Made by a program: the position numbers and the translations under genes. 64,000 nt of DNA from Deltaproteobacteria bacterium. Lineage in GTDB: Bacteria; Myxococcota; Kuafuiibacteriia; Kuafuiibacteriales; Kuafuiibacteriaceae. The stretch is from NCBI GenBank assembly GCA_020632995.1, contig JACKEN010000003.1, forward strand, positions 558,001 to 622,000, read 5' to 3'. This document shows positions 10,001-16,466 of the stretch, in pieces (within the stretch, counting starts at the first letter, position 1; each line of letters begins with the position of its first letter). The notes beneath the pieces were generated by a model that saw only the letters and a program-made list of their open reading frames with translations, made no database searches and was not told the origin of the DNA.

Positions 10001-10434
10001 ACGGGCTCGGGCCGGCGAAGACCGCGGCCGAGTACGGCGCCTTCCCCACCGACCCCTACTCCCACACCCCGCGACACGCGGGGGCGCAGCAGCCGGGCAT
10101 GACGGGGCAGGTGAAGGAGGAGATCCTGACCCGCTTCGGGGAGCTGGGGGTCCGGGTCGAGGGCGGGCGGCTGGTGTTCGGAGCGGGGCTCCTCGACGGC
10201 CGGGACTTCGACCCCGAGGGGGCCCGCGCCTTCACCTTCGCCGGGACCGACGTGGTGTACCGGCGGGGGCCGGAGCCGGGGGTGGTGCTCCATCACGCGG
10301 ACGGCGCGGCCCACGTGGTTTCGGGGACCAGCCTCGACGCGGCCTGGTCCGCCGAGATCTTCACCCGAAGCGGCCAGATCCGGCGGCTGGAGGTGACGGT
10401 GCCGCGGGTTGACAACCCCACATCGAGGGTTTAG
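7030..10434 (+). CDS. Very large GH94/GH149-like (alpha/alpha)6-barrel glycosidase or phosphorylase
   Basis: Up to 1134 aa. An N-terminal beta-rich part includes LWMYVSSTGGLTCGRGRAE and FPYETDD, reminiscent of the N-terminal sandwich of GH94-type glycoside phosphorylases. A long helical second half includes NWRDIFQNWEALG, YWGDHQIVYLTRLLEQ and RPEWNDANNALAG; the last is a plausible catalytic loop, comparable to the GDWNDG loop of cellobiose phosphorylases. There is no signal peptide, so it is cytoplasmic. With the GH16 enzyme outside and the GPH importer downstream, it would process imported oligosaccharides. The first ~35 codons overlap the divergent promoter and have no clear ribosome site; ATG 7135 or 7150 could be the true start. 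The family call is by motif resemblance; hydrolysis versus phosphorolysis cannot be decided. Confidence 0.65.
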   Translation: MTRSCQPGPLVQPGPGGGVLDQAGAPLLVVPDAEAMAPFLMTVVSDADLWMYVSSTGGLTCGRGRAERCLFPYETDDRLHEAGGRVGPFTLLRVRCSDGAPKLWQPLAPEPGPEVRRRLYKNALGTRLVFEEVNPDCALTFRYQWAASTEHGFVRTAELTVAADAAGPVTVEVLDGLLALMPAGVDLTTQQRASALVNAYRRAAVDGVVAHLVTYELSALIVDRAEPAESLSCNAAFGVGLPDAKVIVDPRQIRTFRRGEPLSPAPQLLGRPAAYLMAAELRLEPGARQGWDIVADVDLSAAEVVRRRRLACEPELRAALAAGVAASEASLLARVASADALQCTGDTVADAHHLANVLFNVMRGGIFVDGYRAPGADVRAFFADRNRAVAARHAALLEGLGAEVECPALVARAQASGDPDLERLALEYLPLTFSRRHGDPSRPWNQFDIRVRKRDGSPVLYYQGNWRDIFQNWEALGVSFPGFLPHFVAKFVNASTVDGFNPYRITRDGVDWEVPDPEEPWSNIGYWGDHQIVYLTRLLEQTEAFWPGRLAQWLTSPIFTFADVPYRLLSYAALVADPRDTIVFDEGAQQAVLRREAAVGADGRLLTGPDGDLVRVTFTEKLLIPILAKLSNLVPDGGIWMNTQRPEWNDANNALAGYGLSMVTLYQLRRHLQVCRRLLEARGDDRVALSAEVGAWMDAVGEALGAHAGLLSAPRITDKDRRSVMDALGATFDAYRADVYAGGLHPGRARPLHEVAALLGLATEYLDHAIAANRRKDGLYHAYNLLYLGPGTAAVGHLYEMLEGQVAVLSAGVLSPRAAVEVLDALFASPMYRQDQRSFMLYPERSLPGLVDKNVIPTEALLANPLLVQLAEAGEGAVVERDPEGGYRFAAGLRNAADLEAALERLGPEWAERVQAGRAGALAVWEAVFAHHAFTGRSGTMYGYEGLGCIYWHMVSKLLLAVQENLRWADATGTNRGARVALLAHYRRVRDGLGPAKTAAEYGAFPTDPYSHTPRHAGAQQPGMTGQVKEEILTRFGELGVRVEGGRLVFGAGLLDGRDFDPEGARAFTFAGTDVVYRRGPEPGVVLHHADGAAHVVSGTSLDAAWSAEIFTRSGQIRRLEVTVPRVDNPTSRV

Positions 10435-10437
10435 TTT
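10409..10437 (+). promoter_or_regulatory. Sigma-70-type promoter of the module lipoprotein-transporter unit
   Basis: TTGACA (10409-10414), a 17-bp spacer, then TAGTTT (10432-10437), inside the last codons of the upstream gene. Same -35, same spacer and same fusion of -10 to operator as the promoter at 7019-7047. Confidence 0.72.
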
Positions 10438-10455
10438 GTTCGGGCAACAAACAAA
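10435..10455. promoter_or_regulatory. Operator for the ROK regulator (site 2), XylR-like
   Basis: TTTGTTCG-N5-CAAACAAA, one base away from the arms of site 1. An inner perfect repeat GTTTGTT-N5-AACAAAC (10434-10452) is close to what I recall of the Bacillus XylR operator (TTAGTTTGTTT...CAACAAACTAA). It overlaps the -10 and ends 12 bases before the start codon at 10468. Confidence 0.8.
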
Positions 10456-10467
10456 GGGAGAAGCCAT

Positions 10468-12873
10468 ATGATGACTCGAAACTTCACGTTGATGGCGGCG
10501 CTCTCACTGGTGGGCGCCCTGGCGATAGGCTGCGGCGGCGAAGACGCGCCGGCGGACGCGGGCACCACCCCGGACTCGGGCACGACCCCAGACTCCGGAG
10601 TGCAGGCCACGTTGACGGGCATCTCCCTGAGCCCGGAGACGGTGACCCTCGAGGTGGGCGCGACCCAGGCCCTCACGGTGACCGGCTCGTACTCGGACGG
10701 CTCCTCGGCCGCCGTGACCTCCGGGATCACCTTCGAGACCTCCGACAGCGCGACCGCGCTGGTGGACACGCTGGGCGTGATCACCGCGGTGGCGGAGGGC
10801 ACCGCCACCATCACCGCCAAGGTCGGCACCTTCGAGGCCACCTCTGCGGTCACGGTGGAGCCCGAGATCGGGCCCACCGGCCTGCCGATCTTCGACGACG
10901 ACTTCGGGGACGGGGTGAGCTTCCAGGACTTCGGGGGGGCCACCAACGCCCTCAGCGTCGACACGAGCGAGGCCCAGGTGGGGAGCGCCTCCCTCAAGGT
11001 AGAGGTGCCCGCGGCCGGCTACACCGGCGGGGCGATGAAGCTCGACGCGCCGGCGGATCTGTCGAGCTTCGACGCGGTGACCTTCTGGGCCAAGGCCAGC
11101 GCCGCCCACACCCTGAACGTGGTCGGGCTGGGCAACGACAGCGCCGACACCACGCTCCAGACCGAGCGGGGCAACGTCGCCCTCACCACCGAGTGGACGC
11201 GCTACATCGTGCCCATCCCCCTCGCGAGCAAGCTCACCGCGGTGCAGGGCGCCTTCCACTTCGCGGAGGGGAGCGACGAGGGCGGGTACACCATCTGGTT
11301 CGACGACATCCGCTACGAGACCCTCGGGGCGGCGGTGATCTCGAACCCGCGCCCCGCGATCGGCAGCCAGACGCTGGCGCTCGGCGTCGGCGGCACCGGC
11401 CAGGTGGGCGGCGCCGCGGTGACCTTCGCGGTGGACGGGGCCGACGTCACGGTGATCCCGACCCTGGCCTACTTCACCTTCGCCTCGTCGGACACCGCGG
11501 TGGCGACGGTGGACGCCGCGGGCCTCATCAGCGCGGTGGCCGAGGGCAGCGCCACGATCACCGCGAAGCTGGGCACCGTGGACGCCGGCGGCGCGGTGAC
11601 GGTGACGGTGACCGGCGCCACCCCCGACCGAGTCGTGTTCGGTGACGACTTCGCGGCCGGGGTGACCTTCCAGGACTTCGGCGGGGCCACCAACGCGGTG
11701 ACGGTGGACACCACCGAGTTCCACGAGGGCGCGGCGTCGCTGCGCATCGAGGTGCCCGCGGCCGGCTACACCGGCGGCGCCCTGAAGCTGGACGCGCCGG
11801 CGAACCTGTCGGGCTACGACGCGGTGTCCTTCTGGGCCAAGGCGAGCGCCGACAACCCCGTCAACGTGCTGGGCTTCGGCAACAACGCGGCCACCAACTT
11901 CTACCAGGCGGAGTGGAACGGCGTGGGGCTCACCGGCACCTGGACGCAGTACATCATCCCGATCCCCGACGCCGCGCGCCTCACCGCGGAGGACGGGCTG
12001 TTCCACTTCGCGGAGGGGCCCGAGCACGGCGCGTACACCATCTGGCTGGACGACATCCGCTACGTGAGGCTGGGCGCGCCCACGATCGAGAACCCGCGAC
12101 CGGCGATCGCCACCGAGACCGCGAGCCGCGAGGTGGGCGGCACCTTCCAGGTGAACGGGACCTCGGTGACCTTCGCGGTGAACGGCGCGGATCAGACCAC
12201 CTCCGCCGCTCGGGGCTACTTCACCTACGCCTCGTCGGATCCGACGGTGGCCACGGTGGACACGTCCGGCAACGGGATCGCCCTCGCGGTGGGCACAACG
12301 GTGATCACCGCGCAGCTCGCGGGCGTGGACGCGGCGGGCGCCCTCACGGTCGAGGTGGTCCTGCCGAGCGTGCCCACCACCGCGGCGCCGACCCCGACCG
12401 TGCCGAGCGGCGACGTGATCTCGCTGTACTCCAACGCGTACACCAACGTCACGGTGGACACGTGGTCCGCGGTCTGGGACTCCGCCGACGTGGTGGACGG
12501 CCAGGTGGCGGGCGACGACGTGAAGCTCTACACGAACCTGGCCTTCGCGGGCATCGAGTTCACCTCGGCCCCCGTCGACGCCAGCGCCATGACCCACTTC
12601 CACATGGACATCTGGACGCCCAACTCGACGGTGTTCCGGGTCAAGCTGGTGGACTTCGGGACCGACGGCGCGTTCGGGGGCGGCGACGACACCGAGCACG
12701 AGCTCACCTTCGACGGCGCCTCCACCCCAGCGCTCGTCACCGGCACCTGGATGAGCCTGGAGATCCCGTTCACTGACTTCGTGAACCTCGCGAACCGGGG
12801 CCACCTCGCCCAGCTGATCATCGTCGGGTCCACGAGCACGGTGTACGTCGACAACGTGTACTTCCACCGCTGA
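10468..12873 (+). CDS. Modular lipoprotein with repeated Big2-like and carbohydrate-binding-like domains
   Basis: 801 aa. Signal peptide with lipobox AIGC (Cys22), then a short DAGTTPDSG linker. Modules: Big2-like Ig (~47-130; SGITFETSD...GVITAVAEGTATITAK), sugar-binding-like beta-sandwich (~138-290), Big2-like (~291-386), a second sandwich (~388-538), Big2-like (~540-636) and a C-terminal sandwich (~647-801) ending in VYVDNVYFHR. The first two sandwiches are close copies (shared VEVPAAGYTGGA, KLDAPA, YTIW[FL]DDIRY). The start is supported by AGGGAG 9 bases upstream. A surface protein that presents several glucan-binding sites is the likely role. Its promoter carries operator site 2, and it is followed 22 bp later by the sugar importer. 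Binding specificity is unknown. Confidence 0.85.
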   Translation: MMTRNFTLMAALSLVGALAIGCGGEDAPADAGTTPDSGTTPDSGVQATLTGISLSPETVTLEVGATQALTVTGSYSDGSSAAVTSGITFETSDSATALVDTLGVITAVAEGTATITAKVGTFEATSAVTVEPEIGPTGLPIFDDDFGDGVSFQDFGGATNALSVDTSEAQVGSASLKVEVPAAGYTGGAMKLDAPADLSSFDAVTFWAKASAAHTLNVVGLGNDSADTTLQTERGNVALTTEWTRYIVPIPLASKLTAVQGAFHFAEGSDEGGYTIWFDDIRYETLGAAVISNPRPAIGSQTLALGVGGTGQVGGAAVTFAVDGADVTVIPTLAYFTFASSDTAVATVDAAGLISAVAEGSATITAKLGTVDAGGAVTVTVTGATPDRVVFGDDFAAGVTFQDFGGATNAVTVDTTEFHEGAASLRIEVPAAGYTGGALKLDAPANLSGYDAVSFWAKASADNPVNVLGFGNNAATNFYQAEWNGVGLTGTWTQYIIPIPDAARLTAEDGLFHFAEGPEHGAYTIWLDDIRYVRLGAPTIENPRPAIATETASREVGGTFQVNGTSVTFAVNGADQTTSAARGYFTYASSDPTVATVDTSGNGIALAVGTTVITAQLAGVDAAGALTVEVVLPSVPTTAAPTPTVPSGDVISLYSNAYTNVTVDTWSAVWDSADVVDGQVAGDDVKLYTNLAFAGIEFTSAPVDASAMTHFHMDIWTPNSTVFRVKLVDFGTDGAFGGGDDTEHELTFDGASTPALVTGTWMSLEIPFTDFVNLANRGHLAQLIIVGSTSTVYVDNVYFHR

Positions 12874-12895
12874 TCGGCCAGGCTGAGCCCCGCCG

Positions 12896-14332
12896 ATGAG
12901 CCCTCGTCAACCGCACTTTCAGACCGCGCCGGAGGACCGGATCAGCTTCCCGCTGAAGCTGGTCTACGGCGCGGGCGCGATGGTGAACAACCTGTTGGCG
13001 GCGGCCATCGGCGGGATGAGCATCGTCCTGAACCTCGGCTTCGGCATGAACCCGGCCCTGGTGGGGCTGCTCGGGGCGCTGCCGCGCCTCACCGACGCGC
13101 TGACGGATCCGATGATGGGCTACATCTCGGATCACACGCGCTCGCGGTGGGGCCGGCGCCGGCCCTACATCTTCGTCGGCGCCCTCGCCGCGGGCCTGAT
13201 CTTCGCCCTGTTGTGGCAGCTCCCGGAGGGCCGCTCCGAGAGCTTCTACTTCTGGGTCTTCCTCGCCGGATCGATCGTCTTCTACCTCGCGTACACCGTG
13301 TTCGCCACGCCGTGGGTGGCGCTCGGCTACGAGCTCACCCCCGACTATCACGAGCGCACCCGGCTGATGGGGGTACAGAACTTCATCGGCCAGATCCCGT
13401 ACCTGGTGTCGCCGTGGTTCCTCGCGGTGATGCAGTACGAGCCCTTCTTCAAGGACATGGCGGAGGGCGCCTCGTGGCTCGCGATCGGGGTGGGCGTCTT
13501 CGCGGCGGCGGTGGGCGTGCTGCCCGCCCTCTACCTGCGGGAGCGGGTGCGCATCGAGGCCAACCCCGCGGTCGCTCAGGTGAGCGTCGGCTTGGTCGAG
13601 AACCTCAAGAGCTTCATCAAGGGCTTCCTCACCACCCTGCGCTTCGCGCCGTTCCTGAAGCTCTGCGCCGCCACCTTCCTGGTGTTCAACGGCTTCATGC
13701 TCATCTCGTCGTTCCAGACCTACGTCATCATCTACTACGTCTTCGCGGGCGACACGAAGGTGGGCGCGGAGTACGCCGGCTACTCGGGCACCGTCTCCGC
13801 GTTCTCCACCTTCCTCGTGATCTCCTTCATCACCTGGCTCGCCACCCGCATCGGCAAGCGCCGCGCGTTCTTCGTGTCCACCGGCATCTCGATCGTCGGG
13901 TACGCCGTCAAGTGGCTCTGCTACGACCCGGCCCACCCGTGGCTGGTGGTGCTCCCCGCGCCCCTCCTCGCCTTCGGCCTGGGCGGCCTGTTCACCCTCA
14001 TGGGCTCGATGATCGCCGACGTGGTGGACGCGGACGAGGTCCAGACCCACCAGCGCCGCGAGGGCATGTACGGCGCCATCTTCTGGTGGGTGGTGAAGCT
14101 GGGGATGGCGGCCGCCCTCGCCGCGGGTGGGTTCCTCCTGAACGCGACCGGGTTCGACGTGGCCCTCGGCGGGGCCCAGGCCCCCGAGACCCTCTTCCTC
14201 ATGCGGATCTTCGACGTGTCGCTGCCGATCGTGGCCTCGGTGGTGGCGATCTGGACGATCGCCGCCTACCCGATCACCGAGGCGCGGGCGCACGAGACGA
14301 GGCAGGCCCTGGAGGCGCGGCGCGGGGCTTGA
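12896..14332 (+). CDS. GPH-family (MelB-like) sugar:cation symporter
   Basis: A 478-aa inner-membrane protein with about 12 hydrophobic segments. The N-terminal half carries the family hallmarks: KLVYGAGAMVNNLL, PRLTDALTDPMMGYISDHTRSRWGRRRPYI (residues ~65-95, with the cation-site acidic residues) and a cytoplasmic loop with TRLMGVQNFIGQIPYLV. The second half has MIADVVDADEVQTHQRREGMYGAIFWWVVKLG, also typical. Members import glycosides, pentosides or hexuronides with Na+ or H+. Here it would take up short glucan fragments released by the GH16 and GH2-like enzymes. It follows the module lipoprotein by 22 bp and is probably on the same ROK-controlled transcript. Confidence 0.93.
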   Translation: MSPRQPHFQTAPEDRISFPLKLVYGAGAMVNNLLAAAIGGMSIVLNLGFGMNPALVGLLGALPRLTDALTDPMMGYISDHTRSRWGRRRPYIFVGALAAGLIFALLWQLPEGRSESFYFWVFLAGSIVFYLAYTVFATPWVALGYELTPDYHERTRLMGVQNFIGQIPYLVSPWFLAVMQYEPFFKDMAEGASWLAIGVGVFAAAVGVLPALYLRERVRIEANPAVAQVSVGLVENLKSFIKGFLTTLRFAPFLKLCAATFLVFNGFMLISSFQTYVIIYYVFAGDTKVGAEYAGYSGTVSAFSTFLVISFITWLATRIGKRRAFFVSTGISIVGYAVKWLCYDPAHPWLVVLPAPLLAFGLGGLFTLMGSMIADVVDADEVQTHQRREGMYGAIFWWVVKLGMAAALAAGGFLLNATGFDVALGGAQAPETLFLMRIFDVSLPIVASVVAIWTIAAYPITEARAHETRQALEARRGA

Positions 14333-14336
14333 CGGG

Positions 14337-14351
14337 CCTGGCGCGGCCAGG
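14337..14351 (+). terminator. Short GC hairpin after the symporter gene
   Basis: CCTGGC-GCG-GCCAGG, a 6-bp stem five bases after the stop. No T-tract follows, so it is a weak terminator candidate marking the end of the glycan locus. Confidence 0.3.
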
Positions 14352-14445
14352 GAGGTGGTATGGGCCTTGACTCGAACCAGAAGACCCGCCGTAGTCCCTT
14401 CGGTTCCAGCGCCTTCGATGGGCCTCGGAGACCCCAGACGAACGC

Positions 14446-15402
14446 ATGGTCGCGCAGACGCCAGCTTCAAGCACGAGCTTCACACCCTTCCTGCGGCGGA
14501 CCCAATGCCCCGGCTGCGGGGGTCGGCGCACCGAGCCACTATTCGAGACGCCCTTCGACGCCCCACCGATGAAGGCGTTCTTGTCGGGATACTACCGGCG
14601 CCCGATCTCGATCTCCGAGACCTATGTCATCGCTGAGTGCGTCGCGTGCGGGACGCTCTTCCAGCGTGACGTGCCTTGCGAAGACCTGCTGAACGAGCTC
14701 TACGACGTCTGGATAGCCCCAAGACAGCCCGAGGACGATCGTGGCTACGCGTTCGACGTTCAGCACCCCGCGCTGTCGCGCGATGGCCACGAGTTGATGA
14801 GTGCCGCCGCCCACCTCGGGATTCCGCTGGATCAGATGGTGGTACTCGACTGGGGCATGGGCTGGGCGGGGTGGGCGCGGGTCGCCGCCAGCCTTGGTTG
14901 TCGCGCCCATGGGTACGATATTGCCCAGAGCCGTCAGGACCTTGCGGCGACCTACGGGGTCGCGCCCGACAACGCAAGCTACGACTTCATCAACACCGAG
15001 CAGTTCCTCGAGCACTCCACCGACCCGCGTGGCATCGTCGAGCAGCTCGCTGGGAAGCTCAAGCCTGGCGGTATCCTCAAGATCTCCGTCCCTGGCCAGG
15101 CCAAGGTGCGCGAGGTGCTCGCCGACATCTCCTGTGGTCGGGCCAGCCTCAGCGACCGCCGCCTGATGCCGCTCCATCCTTTGGAGCACCTCAACTGCTT
15201 CTCACGAGAAGCCCTGACACGCATCGGCGCGCCGTTCGGCCTCCGCCCGGTGCGCCCCGGCTGGCTAGCGCGATACGCCTTCATCGGCCATAGGGGGGCC
15301 CTCGACCTTGCGGACCCCAGGCGAACGGCGAAAGAGCTGATTCGGCCCTGGTACCAGTGGCACAGTCGCACAAACAGCTACATCTGGCTCCGAAAGCTAT
15401 AG
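14446..15402 (+). CDS. Class I SAM methyltransferase with N-terminal Cys4 zinc-like motif
   Basis: 318 aa. Residues ~21-70 contain CPGC ... CVAC, a probable structural zinc site as in many sugar- or NDP-sugar-modifying methyltransferases. The Rossmann domain follows, with motif I VLDWGMGWAGWA (~135-146), the acidic end of strand 2 in GYDIAQS, and FINTEQFLEHSTDP and LKPGGILKISVP (motifs II-III). It opens the surface-polysaccharide cluster and lies 113 bp after the symporter. No strong ribosome site is seen at ATG 14446. Likely substrate: a sugar or polysaccharide intermediate, inferred from neighbours. Confidence 0.82.
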   Translation: MVAQTPASSTSFTPFLRRTQCPGCGGRRTEPLFETPFDAPPMKAFLSGYYRRPISISETYVIAECVACGTLFQRDVPCEDLLNELYDVWIAPRQPEDDRGYAFDVQHPALSRDGHELMSAAAHLGIPLDQMVVLDWGMGWAGWARVAASLGCRAHGYDIAQSRQDLAATYGVAPDNASYDFINTEQFLEHSTDPRGIVEQLAGKLKPGGILKISVPGQAKVREVLADISCGRASLSDRRLMPLHPLEHLNCFSREALTRIGAPFGLRPVRPGWLARYAFIGHRGALDLADPRRTAKELIRPWYQWHSRTNSYIWLRKL

Positions 15403-15470
15403 GGCTCGGCGCCTCCCTCACGTCGACACAAGCCCTTGACTGACCGCCCAGACTGTAGTGTTCGCCCGGC

Positions 15471-16451
15471 ATGCGCGAGAAGCTGCTTGAGGTCTTGGCC
15501 GAGCCCAAGACCGGCGCCGCCCTGACCGTCGAAGTGGACCGCCACCAGGGAGGCCGCATCCTGGAGGGGCACTTGGTGTCTACCGTCACCGGGATCCGCT
15601 ATCCGATCACCCGAGGCATCCCGCGCTTCGTGAGGTCCGACAACTACGCCGAGTCCTTCGGCAGGCAGTGGAACGCGTATCAGCAAACCCAACTGGACAG
15701 CGAGACCGGCGTTGATATCTCCACCCAGCGCTTCGACGACGAGACTGGTTGGACCTCCGCCGACCTCGAGGGGAAGTGGTGCCTCGACGCGGGCTGCGGA
15801 GCGGGGCGCTTTGCAGAGGTAGCCGCAGCCCGCGGGCCCAACCTGGTAGCGATGGACTACTCTTCCGCAGTAGAGGCCACCGCTCGGACGGTGGAGCGCT
15901 TCGACAACGTGGATGTGGTGCAGGGCAACCTGCTCGAGCCGCCGCTCCGGGTGGGTGCGTTCGACTTCGCCTACTGCATCGGGGTCATCCAGCACACCCC
16001 CGACCCGGCCCTGGCGGCTGGCAATGTCGTGGCCGCGGTGCGCCCCGGCGGCGCCTTCAGCCTTACGATCTATGCCCGGCGGCCGTGGACGAAGCTGAAC
16101 GCCAAGTACCTGCTCAGACCGCTAACGAAGCGGATTCCGCAGTCAATACTGCATGACGCGATCCGATCGGCGATGCCGGTCGTGTTCCCGGTGGCCGACA
16201 AGGTGTTCCGCGTTCCGATCGTGGGCAGAGTGGCGCGGCACAGTATCCCGGTGGCGGTCTACACGGATCGCGATCACCTGGCCTACGACAAGCGCTACGA
16301 GGAGGCGGTGCTGGACACGCTCGACATGCTCAGCCCGCAGTATGATAGCCCGATGACGTGGCAGGAGGTGGAGCGGGTGCTCCGCGGGGTGGGAGCGGCC
16401 GACTGGCACTTCAACACGAAGGTACCCATAAACGTGGTGGGGCGGCGGTAG
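15471..16451 (+). CDS. Class I SAM methyltransferase with Trm112-like N-terminus
   Basis: 326 aa. Residues ~1-60 resemble the Trm112p-type small domain often found before polysaccharide methyltransferases (CPxC cysteines absent; ending ITRGIPRFV). The catalytic domain has LDAGCGAGRFAEVAA (motif I, ~105-120), VAMDYSSAVE, FDFAYCIGVIQHTPDP (motif II region) and VRPGGAFSLTIY. It lies 68 bp after the previous methyltransferase and 15 bp before the polymerase gene, so it belongs to the polysaccharide operon. The acceptor cannot be read from sequence. Confidence 0.85.
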   Translation: MREKLLEVLAEPKTGAALTVEVDRHQGGRILEGHLVSTVTGIRYPITRGIPRFVRSDNYAESFGRQWNAYQQTQLDSETGVDISTQRFDDETGWTSADLEGKWCLDAGCGAGRFAEVAAARGPNLVAMDYSSAVEATARTVERFDNVDVVQGNLLEPPLRVGAFDFAYCIGVIQHTPDPALAAGNVVAAVRPGGAFSLTIYARRPWTKLNAKYLLRPLTKRIPQSILHDAIRSAMPVVFPVADKVFRVPIVGRVARHSIPVAVYTDRDHLAYDKRYEEAVLDTLDMLSPQYDSPMTWQEVERVLRGVGAADWHFNTKVPINVVGRR

Positions 16452-16466
16452 CGCCACAGGGCCAGG

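Noticed and set aside
10430..10460. XylR-like operator as evidence of a xylose operon
   Set aside because: No xylose isomerase, xylulokinase or xylanase is present. The site is better explained by the local ROK regulator of the glucan locus.
6229..10467. Very long - strand open frame opposite the large GH94/149-like gene
   Set aside because: Only its first part (6229-6999) has a signal peptide and domain features. The rest is Arg/His/Val-rich, typical of the antisense of GC-rich genes; the + strand frame has coherent enzyme motifs.
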